From: Ahaetulla prasina
Lineage: Eukaryota; Chordata; Lepidosauria; Squamata; Colubridae
Direction of reading: 5' to 3'
DNA: 64,000 nt
Assembly (NCBI RefSeq): GCF_028640845.1
Contig: NC_080540.1
Coordinates: forward strand, 284,896,524 to 284,960,523
Part shown: in pieces, positions 42,650 to 53,778 of the stretch
Layout of the letters: each line of letters begins with the position of its first letter
Numbering within the stretch: position 1 is the first letter of the stretch
Program-made: the position numbers and the translations under genes
Notes under the pieces: model-generated
The model's input: the letters and a program-made list of their open reading frames with translations, nothing else
The model's database searches: none
What the model was told of the DNA's origin: nothing

Positions 42650-43847
42650 TTGGACCTCCACGAGGGTCACCCAGGGATCGTAAGGATGAAGGGGCTAGCA
42701 AGAAGCTATGTGTGGTGGCCACTCATGGACTCAGAGATTGCTGAGAGGGTAGGGAAATGCCAGGCTTGCCAAGAGTCCAGACCTCTACCCCCAACGGCCC
42801 CAGTCAGGGAATGGGACAAACCCCAAGGGCCCTGGTCAAGAATCCACATTGATTTTGCTGGCCCTTTCCACGGCCAAACTTTTCTAGTGGTTGTCGACGC
42901 ATTCTCTAAATGGTTGGAGATCATACTCATGAAATCCACTACGGCCGAGGCAGTAATCGCAGCCCTGCGCCACCTATTCGCAACCCACGGGTTGCCTGAC
43001 ACTCTGGTGTCCGACAACGGCCCGCACCACGGCAGCCCAGTTTGAAGAATACTTGGCAGAGGAGGGCATCCGACATGCCCTCTCTGCGCCTTTCCACCCT
43101 GCGTCCGAATGGCCTTGCAGAGCGTTCCGTCCGAGCGCTAAGGAGGCATTGTCCAGGCTCAAGCCAGGTGACTGGCAAACAAAGATAGATTTCTTTCTGG
43201 CCGTTCAGCACAGAACCCCAAGCACTGCAGGCAGAAGCCCAGCCGAATTATTGATGGGACGGAAACTCCGGTGCCCACTTGACCGTTTGAATCCCCATTA
43301 CACACCAGAGGGTTACAAGGGGGAAATAGACAAAACAAGGGAATTGGGCATAGGCGACCGAGTGTGGGCCCGCAACTATGGGGACGGCCCAAGTTGGCTC
43401 GCAGGGCAAATCATAAAAGCAACCGGTCCAAAATCATACTTGGTCGAGTTACAAGACAACCGAGTATGGAGGCGCCACATAGATCAGATAAGGAAACGAA
43501 TAACTGAACAACCCGAACCAAATGAAACAGATCATGACTACTCCTTATTTGAACCCACAGCTGACCATGACCCGGGGGAGGCGCAAGACTTAGCTGAGGT
43601 CCCGGAGGTCCAGCGACGCCATCAGGTTCCCGAGGGAAACGGCAGGGAAAAGTACAAAAGTAATCCAAGGCCGGATGGCCAAGAAAAAGAGTCTGCAAGT
43701 AATCCAGGGCCCGATGGCCTAGAGAAAGAGCTGGGAGGAGAAAAAAGCCCCTCCGACCAGCTCAAAACACCACCCAGGACTGAACCGCGCAGGTCTGAAA
43801 GAATTAGGAGACGCCCAGGTTATTTGCGTGACTACGTCGAAAAATAA
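42650..43847 (+). pseudogene. pol: pol, copy B: integrase in two frames
   Basis: 42650-43045 carries HEGHPGIVRMKGLARSYVWW, the intact CQAC zinc pair, HIDFAGPFHG and the second Asp region VSDNGP. A deletion in the QFTAAQ codons at about 43026 shifts the frame. 43053-43847 continues with GIRHALSAPFHPAS, a second local shift that corrupts the catalytic Glu region (NGLAERSV), then the GPKSYLVEL module and basic C-terminus. Confidence 0.87.
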
Positions 43848-43885
43848 CATGTAAATAAGATGTAAATAGAAGCAAAGTGTTTTCT

Positions 43886-43898
43886 GGGAGGAGAGGAG
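43886..43898 (+). other. Polypurine tract, copy B
   Basis: GGGAGGAGAGGAG directly before the 3' LTR. Confidence 0.85.
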
Positions 43899-44088
43899 TG
43901 TTATGTATTCATGTATGTACCTTTAAATATTTGGGCGGGAAATCAGCACGTTGCTGATTGGACGAAGCCGCCAGTAGAACTGTATATAAGGAGAGGTTTT
44001 TCCCCAGCTTAGTTGCTGGGTTCACCATACATTAAAGAGCTGTTGTCACTACCCTGGTCTCCAGCCTCGTTACTTCCCGAACTTAACA
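43899..44088 (+). repeat. 3' LTR of gypsy copy B
   Basis: 190 bp, no difference from the 5' LTR that I could see. GAAAC follows. Confidence 0.95.
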
Positions 44089-44094
44089 GAAACA

Positions 44095-44570
44095 ATCCAG
44101 GTATGTCTACCTAGAGAATGTATGAGGGACAGAAAGATATAGTTATCCATGTAAAGCCTGCTTTCTGTATTTGCTAGGCCCACATCTGCTCAAATCACAC
44201 CATGTTGGATAGTAATTCTGCTTGTGTTTGTTAAATGTAAGTAGAATTCTGTTTTGGTGTTTCTATAGAGCTCCGTAGAATCTGCAGACACAGACTCTAA
44301 AGCTGGATGTGTGATTCCAAGAGGGTTTTACTCTCATTCAGGCAAATGAGAGCAGAATAGATTTAGATTTACCTCTAAATCTATTGGTTTATTGAAGTTA
44401 AATAGTCTGAATGTTTTTAATTTTTCTCTCCCTCTGGCTGAACAACAAAAACAACAACAAAGCACATAACTGTGCTTTGTCTCTGGCTATCATGTCAAGG
44501 CAAAATCTCTCGCACTTCAAGTGTTTAAAAAAGTGGGGCAGAACAGTTGAGATGACAAGAAAAATGAGAG
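44095..44570. other. No recognised feature
   Basis: AT-rich with an AACAAC run at 44443-44460. Confidence 0.45.
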
Positions 44571-44644
44571 CCAGTTTGGTCTAGTGGTTAAGGCACCAGG
44601 CTAGAAAGCAGGAGACCGTGAGTTCTAGTTCTGCCTTATCAACA

Positions 44645-46450
44645 ACTGGTAGATGATCTGAACCTGATGTACTGCAGGTTTGAAAGGAAACTAGAGAAAC
44701 CTATCTCCACAACCACCATCTCAGACACACCAACAATAGCCAAGCCTCCTACAACTGACCCCATCCCATTGGGTTCACAACCCCTAGTGATCACAGAAAA
44801 GGAAGTGCAAGACCTATTTCACAGACAAAAGCCAGGAAAAGCTCCAGGCCCAGACAAAATAACTCCTTCTTGCTTAAAAGTCTGTGCTGACCAATTGGCC
44901 CCCATCTTCACTTGTATCTTCAATAAATCACTAGAGATGTGCTATGTTCCTTCTTCCTTCAAATGCTCTACTATCATCCCAGTGCCAAAGAAGCCCATTA
45001 TCAAGGAACTGAACGACTACAGACCAGTTGCTCTAACATCTGTAGTCATGAAAACCTTTGAAAGGCTAGTGCTGTCTCACTTGAAAACCATCACGGATCC
45101 GCTGTTCGACCCCTTGCAATTTGCATACCGAGCAAATAGATCAACAGATGATGCTGTTAATATGGCTCTGCACTACATCCTACAACATCATGAATCTCCA
45201 AAGACCTATGCAAGGGTCCTCTTTGTAGACTTTAGGTCAGCATTCAACACCATCATTCCAGACACTCTTCTAACTAAACTAAACCAGCTACAGGTACCTG
45301 AACAGAATTGTAAGTGGATCACAAGCTTCCTAACAAACAGGAAGCAGCAGGTGAAGCTAAGCAGAATCACATCAGATACCTGTACAATTAGCAAAGGGGT
45401 GCCCCAAGGCTGTGTGCTCTCCCCACTTCTCTTCTCTCTTTATACCAATGACTGCATCTCCAATGATCCATCTGTTAAACTACTGATGTTCGCAGATGAC
45501 ACAACACTGATCGGTCTCATTCGAGACAATGATGAATCCACATGCAGACGGGTGGTTAAACAACTAGCCTCGTGGTGCGACCAGAACAATCTGGTATTGA
45601 ACACACTCAAAACTGTAGAAATGGTGGTGGACTTTAGGAGAAACCCTCCCATACTACCACCTCTTACTATACTAGACAACACAGTATCAACAGCAGAGAC
45701 CTTCAAATTTCTAGGTTCTACCATATCTCACAACCTAAAATGGACACCCAACATCAAAAATGTAATCAAAAAAGCACAACAAAGAATATTCTTTCTGTGC
45801 CAATTGAGAAAGCTCAAACTGCCCAAGGAGCTGCTGAGTTCTACAGAGGAATTATTGAGTCTGTTATCTGCACCTCTATAACTCTCTGGTTTGGTTCTGC
45901 AACCCAACAAGACAGACACAGACTTCAGAGGATAATTAGAACTGCAGAAAAAACAATTGCTACCAACCTGCCTTCCATTGAGGACCTGTATACTGCACAA
46001 GTCAAAAAGAGGGTTTGAAAATATTTATAGACCCCTCGCATCCTGGACATAAACTGTTTCAACTCCTACCCTCAAAACGACGCTATAGAGCACTGCACAC
46101 CAGAACAACTAGACACAAGAACAGTTTTTTCCCGAACGCCATCATTCTGCTAAACAAATAATTCCCTCAACACTGTCAAACTAGTTACTAAGTCTGCATC
46201 ACTATTAATCTGCTCATCGTTCCTATCACCCATATCCTCCCACTTATGACTGTATGACTGTAAACCTGTTGCTGGTATCCTTAAGATTTATATTGACTGT
46301 TTCCCTATAACTATCATTAAGTGTTGTACCTTATGATTCTTGATGAACGTATCTTTTATGTACACCGAGAGCGTATACACCAAGACAAATTCCTTGTGTG
46401 TCCAATCACACTTGGCCAATAAAGAATTCTAGTCTAGTCTAGTCTAGTCT
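44645..46450 (+). mobile_element. CR1-L3 ('Snake1'-type) LINE, reverse transcriptase to 3' end
   Basis: 1.8-kb 5'-truncated copy. It includes most of the ORF2 RT domain, the post-RT region, the 3' UTR (CTTATGACTGTATGACTGTA .. CCTTGTGTGTCCAATCACAC .. AATAAAGAATTC) and a tail of four TCTAG units (46428-46450) instead of ATTCT. Recent enough that RT is open for about 400 codons. Confidence 0.92.
44667..45881 (+). pseudogene. L3 LINE ORF2: reverse transcriptase domain
   Basis: 404-residue frame. RT would copy LINE RNA at a nicked target. Visible blocks in order: VQDLFHRQKPGKAPGPDKIT, LNDYRPVALTSVVMKTFERL, QFAYRANRSTDDAVNMALHY, VLFVDFRSAFNTIIP (first Asp), SKGVPQGCVLSPLLFSLYTN, LLMFADDTTLIGLI (FADD, catalytic Asp pair), NLVLNTLKTVEMVVDFRR and FLGSTISHNLKWTPNI. 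A frameshift at about 45835 moves the C-terminal part into another frame (45740-46018: SVICTSITLWFGSATQQDRH). The endonuclease domain is lost by 5' truncation, so it is not autonomous. Confidence 0.9.
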
Positions 46451-46629
46451 TAACCAGAGAGAGCCTGCTGGGTGACTTTGAACCAGTCATTCACCCTTAG
46501 CCCAACCCACCTCAAAGGGTTGTTGTTTTGGGGAAAATAAGAGGAGGAAGGTGTGCTGGACATGTCCGCCACCTTGAGTTATTTGTAAAAACAATAAAGG
46601 TGGGATGCAAATAAAAATAAATAAATAAA

Positions 46630-48400
46630 CAGGCAAACTTGCAAGATATTACTGCTATAATTCTCTTTGGAACAGGTATAATCTATTCTACTTTTATAAA
46701 TCAAATGAGCATCGCTGTGCTTGCAGAAGACTGAAATGAAAAATTTCTACCTCCCTGGACCCATAAGGGCAAATTCTTTGCAAATAAAGAGTCGCATGAA
46801 ATCTTCCCTCCAGTAGCTCTGTAATATATTTTTCTTTTTCAACGAGGTAGAACTTGTTCAGTTCTTTGGTTTAACTAGTCAACTGAAGCAGTGAGAGAGA
46901 TAGTGCTGTGGGAAACTGGGAGGCGGGATTGAATGGAGCATGGGTGATATATAGTCATAATAACATTCTTTTCTCAGAAAGTCAAGGACAGCTTGCCCTC
47001 CACCTGGAAAACTGGACCTGGGAGGCATCTCCAGTTGGGACGATATCTCATTGGACCATGTGATGGACTTGTGGGTGCTGGGCAGAGACTTGAACTTTCC
47101 TTTGGGTGGGGAAAACCTGGAAGCTTTCAGACTCGGGTTTTCCCAGATGTGCCAAAACGACATCTCTAATAAAATGTAACTTTGAGGAAACTCAAGCCTC
47201 GGAATTTTCTTTCATTGGGGGTGTTACTTGGAACCCTGATAGACAGACTTCTTTGAAGGACATTGGTTTTATGGAGCCACTTCAATTCATTTCTGAGGAT
47301 TCCTTGCTGCTCTCTCAACTTGGTTGATTTCTTGCAGACATTTCATGGCCCAAACTAGATAACATCATCAATGCACAATCATTGTGCTTTGTGTGCAACG
47401 CACAAGCTCAAAGAGCACTAAGGACCTCTCTTCATTTCAACCCTGATATCAATTCATTTTTCATCCAGCGTTGCTAATGGAGTATGTCAGAATATCAACA
47501 TGGGGAAGGGTTAGGGATACTGGGAAATATGTCCTTGTCAATTTTCCTGGAAGCTCTCGGCAAATTTTTAGTAGCAGAAAAAATTGTCTTCTGTCAGAGA
47601 TACAGAAAGAGGACAGTTATTTCAGTTCTGCACATTTCCAGAAGGTGGCGCTGGGGAACTATTGCTCTTCCCATGGCAACAGTGGATTCATATTCTCCAA
47701 AGTTTGTTTGGTTCTTGGAAAAAAGTTTCATGTGAAAATTCCAGAGTTTTAGGGGTTTTTCCTTCCGTTAGGAAACGTAACAAAAACTACAAAGAGAAAC
47801 CATCCCAAGTTTTCCCCCCATATATATTTTTAAACACCTCCCTTAAAAAAAAAAAGAGCATTAAATCTTATGCAACAATAGAATGTTTAAGAATGGAATT
47901 GGCTCATGGTAAAGAAATCTGCCAAAAATGTGCCCTCCCCCCCACAACCAATCTTTCTGATACAATCTTAGTCTATTGTAATTCCCTTAAATTTATAATT
48001 ACTTTGAGATTAATGTATAACTGATTTTGATGTTTGAAAACTATTCTCTTATTACAATGACGGACAGAAATGGTGCATATCTCTCAGATGTCCCGATTTT
48101 GATGCTTCGATCCCCCCTTTTTTTTAGCATTCATAACAGAGAGTTTCTCTTTCAATCTTGTAGAAATATCACACAGAGAAGGTTCCTGAACTTCCCTTAT
48201 AATTTAAATGCCTATTCTTCAGCATAAGAGATTTACCATGGAATTGTTGTGATTATTATTATAAATTGCTGCTGCTGTTATACCACTTCACTTCTGGAGA
48301 CTCTGATAGGTTTACAGTATTAATATCAGAAAATTAAAAGCAAACAGAACTTGATAGTATCTGAAGAGTATCTGAGGAGTATCTGATTCTCAAATATCAG
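46630..48400. other. Mostly unrecognised; a possible LTR at 46904-47237
   Basis: Several 60-150 residue open frames overlap here on + in different phases and show no recognisable domain. I do not call them genes. Confidence 0.4.
46904..47237 (+). mobile_element. Possible solo LTR, unassigned
   Basis: Flanked by GATAG at 46899-46903 and 47238-47242. Inside are a TATA-like GATATATAG near 46947 and AATAAA at 47169-47174, in LTR-like order. It starts with TG, but the end CCCT is not the usual CA. No second copy in the window. Confidence 0.35.
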
Positions 48401-48404
48401 GGTA

Positions 48405-48690
48405 TCTGAGGAGTAGTCTTGCCCCAATGGTTTTGGCCCACCTCACTCACTCCAGCGGAAGGAGCTTGTTACGGACCTCATCTGTCAAGGCATTTCAGTT
48501 GGTGGGGTTGAGGAGAAGAGCCTTTTCCATGGTGGCCCCTATCTTTTGGAATATTTACTGCCAGAAGTGAGATCTACTCTTTTGATCTCCCAGGAAGCTC
48601 TTAAAACTTGTTTTGCCAGTGGCTTTTGTAAGCCACTGAATGTCTCTTCAGTAGTGAGATGGGCAGAAAATGTGTTTAATAAATAAATAC
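48405..48690 (+). mobile_element. L2-type LINE 3' end
   Basis: Shares CACCTCACTCACTCCAGC and CTTTTCCATGGTGGCCCC .. TTGGAATATTT with 12300-12715. It ends in AGTGAGATGGGCAGAAAATG and (TAAA)n. Confidence 0.65.
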
Positions 48691-48802
48691 GTAAATAATA
48701 ATAATTATAATTGGTGTTCTACAATCACATGAGCTTGCTGAACCAAAAATGACTTTTTGAAAAGCCAAATTTTTTGCCTGTCTGGAAATGTAATTAAGGT
48801 GC

Positions 48803-49398
48803 TGTAGGAAGTTAGCACCCACAACTCTCAATGAAATATTTGAGGAAATATTAAAAGGGCAGAATATTATATTTTCCTGGATGAGAAATGGAGAAACATG
48901 TTTTTTAGGCAGGAAGCAGACTCACTCTTCTTAATAGCCCCCACCCTCCTCAATATCCCACAGCAGATGTCAGCACTTAAGAGATAAAGAGATAGCTAGG
49001 TCTATTCATAAGCAAATACCCTCACCCAAGATCCAAGAAAGGTAGGATTAGCCCTCTACCCATCTAGCAACAGAATTCACCACATGGCACCTGAGAAGAT
49101 CACATCACCCAGCAAGGCTCAACCAAGCTTGGGACTCAAAAGACAACCTACAAAGTTACCCCTGCATGGCCGCATGGGAGTCTGACAACCAATCGGAATA
49201 CAAGTTCAAATTCAAAGCCCAAAAGAGGGTATAAATCTCTCCTTCTCTCTCTCTCTCTCTCTCCCGTGTGCTTTTTTGCCCAGGATCTCAAAACCACATT
49301 GTCCTGTCAACCATTAAACCATCTTTCCAAGCAATCTCCATGTTTCAGTGTCTTTCTCCCCACTTGGAACTGAACCCAGATGGACTTTTCTTCCAACA
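48803..49398 (+). mobile_element. Solo LTR, ERV-like family 1
   Basis: Starts TGTAGGAAGTTAGCACCC and ends TTTTCTTCCAACA. TATAAAT is at about 49230, followed by a CT-run and CATTAAACC near 49311 as a possible polyadenylation signal. It is homologous to 447-983 in reverse. Flanks GTGC and GTGT give 3 of 4 for a 4-bp duplication. Confidence 0.72.
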
Positions 49399-49437
49399 GT
49401 GTGTATGTGTGTGTATTTGTGTGTGTGTGTGTGCTCA
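49399..49437 (+). repeat. (GT)n microsatellite
   Basis: Short GT run immediately beyond the solo LTR. Confidence 0.9.
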
Positions 49438-49515
49438 TGTGCACGCTGAAGAGAATGATATATGTAACTCAGTGGGGCATCACTGAGAAGGTTTGGGATT
49501 AAGATTCCTGAGGAT

Positions 49516-49757
49516 CAGGGGTGAAATCCAGTAGGTTCTGACAAGTTCTGGAGAACCGATAGCAGAAATTTTGAGTAGTTTGGAGAACTGGCAAATGCCA
49601 CCTCTGGATGGCCCCAGAGTGGGGTGGGAATGGAGATTTTGCAATATCCTTCCCCTGGAGTGGGGTGGGAATGGAGATTTTGCAGTATCCTTCCCCTGCC
49701 ACGCCCACCAAGCCACACCCATAAAACCGGTAGTAAAAAATTTGGATTTCACCACTG
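49516..49757 (+). mobile_element. Non-autonomous hAT element, family 'AACCGGTAG'
   Basis: Starts CAGGGGTGAAATCCAGTAGG and ends TTTGGATTTCACCACTG. A perfect 8-bp duplication CTGAGGAT flanks it (49508-49515 and 49758-49765). Two internal units. This is the best-preserved copy. Confidence 0.96.
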
Positions 49758-49789
49758 CTGAGGATGGCGTTCTCTTGGTGGCTAGGACC

Positions 49790-49926
49790 CAGTGGTGGGA
49801 TACAGCCAGTTCACACCACTTCGGGAGAACCGGTTGTTAACTTTCTGAGCAGTTTGGCAAACTGATTGTTGGAAGAAATCATTAGGGCAGAGAACCAGTT
49901 GTTAAATTATTTGAATCCCATCACTG
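49790..49926 (+). mobile_element. Short hAT MITE
   Basis: Starts CAGTGGTGGGATACAGCC and ends TTGAATCCCATCACTG, with AACCGGTTGTTAAC inside. The flanks CTAGGACC and TTAGGACT match at 6 of 8 positions. Confidence 0.65.
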
Positions 49927-49929
49927 TTA

Positions 49930-51388
49930 GGACTCCTACTTCTCCCTCCAGAACTGACTGGATAGGTGGGCTAAATTCAGACTTCATGGACATATCCATG
50001 GATATCCAGGATCTGAGCTATGTGCTGTGAGTGATGGATGGACTCCATTAAAATTCTAAGCATTTACATTGCTTTAATCTGCAGATTTAGAACAATTTAT
50101 TTAGGTCTCTCCTTGAAGGCAGAAAATAAACTTCCATTTAGCTAGTCGAGTCTTAATTAAAGTTAGTTTGTTTGCTTATATTTTGTATTTCTTAACTACC
50201 CATCTCCTTTCCTAAATTGATTAGACGACGCTCCTGTTTTCATGCCGTGCCTAGTTGCCATTTTATTTCTCAATTCAGTTGAAACACTTTCCTATATCAC
50301 ACTTACTTTTCACAGGCTTTTCAGCTGAAACATGTTTCTGTTGAAACGTATTTCAGCTGAATTTCTTTTTAATCTTAAAGGATTAAATAATCAAGAGGCA
50401 GAATAATATATTGATATACAAGTTATGGATCATACGTACTCAAGACATGCGCCTCTGCTTTTCATTTCCAGCTTGAAGGTAGTCTAATTATTATTATTAT
50501 TATTTTTCCCTGAATTTTCAGTTGGGATATATTGAGTCTTCAAAACGGCGATTGAACAACATACGACTTGGTTATGGATTTAACCCATTTTGTGGATTTG
50601 CACAATATGTTGATTCATCAACTTAGTTGTGCAACTCTCTACACCAAAAAAACAGTGACGTTATTAAATGTGTTGCGTCGCATCTGAAATCTACTAAGGA
50701 AGCTCCTGTGAAACCCTGATTAATTACTTGCATATTTTTTTCTTTTTTGCTGAATTAATGATCTAATTCTATTCATTATCAAAACGCCAAATGGGTTAAT
50801 TTCAAGATTGCCAGATGAAAGCAGAATCAGACAGCAACAGCAAGCCATCGTCTGTGAATTGACTTGATGGAAATCATTTTATTTTTTAAAATCATCTTTA
50901 GAAGGCTGGCTTTCATGAAGTTGGTTTTCCTTCGGTTCTCTTTATCCAATCTGTTATATTAACTGAGAACAGGCAAGTAAAAGGGATCTGAGTGTGTGAT
51001 TTGCAAACTTTGCTTCGTAGGAATAATTGCATACCCAAAATGTTTTTCTCCCCCCCCCCCCGCCCCCACTCCCACCCCACAGGCCTGAGTAAATGGTTTG
51101 AGGTCAGAATAGAGTTCTGCAGTAAATGTCAGAAAAATGAATTAAGGACATGTAAATGACTTGTTTGAAGCTCTTGATTTGTTTTAGGTAGATTAGCACA
51201 AGGTAGGTTAGCACAAGCAAAACTATTGTTTTCTTTGCTGTGTTTGAATGTATACGATTGTGTACCGTGGATATTTGTGGAAATACAGACCCCATACAGC
51301 AGCAAAGATTTCTTACAGATCTCCAGCATGGTTCAACATTTGATGGGATGTGAATTGAAGGTGAATTCATTTTTGATCAAGTATATAA
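49930..51388. other. No recognised feature
   Basis: AT-rich with a C-run at 51051-51066; no exon or repeat recognised. Confidence 0.45.
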
Positions 51389-51390
51389 AT

Positions 51391-51399
51391 AATAATAAT

Positions 51400-51482
<83 letters not shown>
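51391..51482 (+). repeat. (AAC)n(AAT)n trinucleotide repeat, tail of an L2 LINE
   Basis: About 16 AAC units then about 11 AAT units directly abut the 3' end of the minus-strand L2 element at 51483-52035, so the repeat grew from the LINE tail. Confidence 0.93.
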
Positions 51483-51484
<2 letters not shown>

Positions 51485-52035
51485 TTTATAGACCGACCTT
51501 CTCCCAAAGGACTCAGGGCGGTGTACAGCCACAAATAAAATACAGAAAAAACAACAGTACAAAACTAAAAACAACCCTTAAAAAACCTATTTAATTTGGC
51601 TACTACAGATAAAAAGAATCCCACTAAAATTTACTAAAAAATTTAAAAACCCATAAATCAATTTAATAATATAAAATGTAAGCGAGTCCAGCAAGACGAA
51701 ATAAGTAGGTTTTAAGTTCGCGGTGGAAGGTCCTAAGGTCAGGTATTTGTCTGAGTCCAGGGGGAAGCTCGTTCCATAGGGTAGGAGCCCCCACAGAGAA
51801 GGCCCTCCCCCTGGGGGCCACCAGCCGACATTGCTTGGCTGACGGCACCCTGAGGAGCTCCTCTCTGTGAGAGCGCACCGGTCGTTGGGAGATAGACGTT
51901 GGCAGTAGACGGTCCCGTAGATATCCCGGTCCTAAGCCATGGAGTGCTTTAAAGGTAGTAACTAACACCTTGAAGTGCACCCGGAAGACAACAGGCAGCC
52001 AGTGCAGTCTGCGCAGGATAGGTGTTAAAAAGCAG
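51483..52035 (-). mobile_element. L2 LINE, ORF2 C-terminus and 3' end
   Basis: Minus-strand frame 51663-51980: VHFKVLVTTFKALHGLGPGY, LRDRLLPTSISQRPVRSHRE, RGRAFSVGAPTLWNELPPGL and FHRELKTYLFRLAGL, the conserved L2 C-terminus, preceded by codons for LHWLPVVFR. The 3' UTR ends CACCGCCCTGAGTCCTTTGG. The open frame is undamaged, so this copy is fairly young. Confidence 0.85.
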
Positions 52036-52064
52036 TGTCAGACTTTTTATGGATATGGGTATCC

Positions 52065-52747
52065 TTATTTATTTATTTAATTTGTCGAACACGTACAAGA
52101 TAACAGGTATAACTATAAACATGGACATGAACAAGGAATGAGTACAAGTAAATGGGGACAGTAAGACAGGGACAATAGGCATGATGGTGCACTTATGCAT
52201 GGCCCCTTTACGGACCTCTTAGGAATGGGTGAGGTCCACAGTAGACTGTTGAAGGTTGAAGCTGTGGGAGTTAGAGGATGTAACAACAGACTCAGGTAGA
52301 GCATTCCAGGCGTTGACCACTCTGTTACCGAAGTCGTATTTTCTGCAATCGAATTTGGAGCGGTTTACCATGAGTTTGTATCTATTGTTTGCCCATGTAT
52401 TATTGTGGTTGAAGCTGAAGTAGTCATTGACAGGTAGGATGTTGTAGCAGACAGTTTTGTGTACTATACTTAGGTCAAACCGTAAGCGGCATAGTTCTAG
52501 GTTTTCCAATCCCAAAATTTCGAGGCTGGTGGCATAAGGGATTCTTTTGTGAGCTGAGGAGTGGATGACTTTTCTCGTGAAACACCTCTGGATTTGCTCA
52601 ATTGTGTTAATGTCCGATATACAGTGTGGATTCCAGGCAGACAAGCTGTATTCAAGAATTGGTCTGGGAAAAGTTTTATATGCCCTAGTTTGCAGTATAA
52701 TGTTACCAGAGAAGAAGCTTCACAAATTTAGGTTAACAACTCTTAAC
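52065..52747 (-). mobile_element. CR1-clade LINE, ORF2 C-terminus and 3' tail
   Basis: Minus-strand frame 52219-52644: WNPHCISDINTIEQIQRCFT, RKVIHSSAHKRIPYATSLEI, YDFGNRVVNAWNALPESVV. The tail (TAAA)n is at 52065-52080. Same family as 7774-8500 and in the same orientation. Confidence 0.83.
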
Positions 52748-52749
52748 TT

Positions 52750-53488
52750 TGTTATATAATGTAGACATTTTTTAAAAATACAAAACTCTCTTTTGATTTA
52801 TTATTGTGGTGGCAGTGAATCATTCTTGTATATCTATATGCTTAGCTTACTTCTTTCAGTATTTGTAGTTTTAGAATATTATTTGTTTGGGGTGATGTTA
52901 TTTTGCTATGAGGGTCTATCTTTTTAATTTCAGCAGAAATATTTTGATGTGCATATCTATATGTCTCTGTGTGTTGCTAAGGTTGATAAAAAGGGTTAAT
53001 AGAAAGATAAACAAATTAATTCCCATTCCTATTATTATGTTACCTGATTAATTTTGTAATACTGTACAACCCCTGGTTATGTTAGTTTGGTAATTTATAT
53101 AACTCAATTACCTGTTAAAAAGTCAAAGACATTAAGTGCATTAAATACATTTTATAATAAAATATGGCATATTTACTATGTTACAGCATTTTTCCATAAT
53201 CGGGGAATAAATATGCCAAGAATGAGAAAAGCTTTGAGAAGATTTTCACAAGGTAAATGCTAAATGTTCAAGGCAAATTTTATAATGTACAGAGAGATTG
53301 TTTTACTTCTTGGAAATGCCTCTTTCTGTTAACAAGAAAATTTTACTGATATTCATATTACCGAGTTCAGAATTACATATCTTTTTCGAGCCCAAGAGTA
53401 ACAACTGATTTTTGAATATCAATGAAAGTAAATTCTAGCCCAAAATACTAAGTCTTGTTATTATTATAACTACTATCTATTCTTATGA
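52750..53488. other. No recognised feature
   Basis: AT-rich sequence upstream of the NEDD4L-like exon; nothing recognised. Confidence 0.45.
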
Positions 53489-53490
53489 CT

Positions 53491-53642
53491 ATAGAATAGA
53501 ATAGAATAGAATAGAATAGAATAGAATAGAATAGAATAGAATAGAATAGAATAGAATAGAACAGAATAGAATTTTTTATTGGCCAAGTGTGATTGGACAC
53601 ACAAGGAATTTGTCTTGGTGCATATGCTCTCAGTGTAATATA
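53491..53642 (-). mobile_element. CR1-L3 LINE 3' tail with (ATAGA)n microsatellite
   Basis: About 16 AATAG units (53491-53571) run into TTTTTTATTGGCCAAGTGTG and ATTGGACACACAAGGAATTT, the complement of the L3 terminus. Only about 70 bp of LINE remain. Confidence 0.9.
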
Positions 53643-53778
53643 TAAGTACTATTCTATTATTCTATTCACTATATCTATTATATCTAATATTTATATCTAT
53701 CTATTCATATCTAATATTTTTAATCTTTCACAATTGTTTAATTCTTTACACTAACAGTACAATGTTCATGTCTTCCAG

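Larger units (their letters stand above)
39554..44088 (+). mobile_element. Ty3/gypsy LTR retrotransposon, copy B
   Basis: 4.54-kb element with the same structure as copy A. The two LTRs appear identical over 190 bp, and the target duplication GAAAC (39549-39553 and 44089-44093) is perfect. Yet the internal region has dozens of one- to two-base deletions compared with copy C, especially 41200-42640. Confidence 0.95.
44572..46625 (+). mobile_element. tRNA-derived SINE, split by an L3 LINE
   Basis: The left part 44572-44644 is a tRNA-like head: GTCTAGTGGTTAAGGCACCA (A-box region) and GTGAGTTCTAGTTCTGCC (B-box region). The right part 46451-46625 continues GCCTGCTGGGTGACTTTGAA, CAACCCACCTCAAAGGGTTG, GCCACCTTGAGTTATTTG and a (AAAT)n tail. 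The LINE between them was inserted into the SINE. Confidence 0.85.

Noticed and set aside
47471..48024. Overlapping open frames of 83-146 residues on +
   Set aside because: Three phases are open over the same stretch, none has a domain or splice context; consistent with chance.
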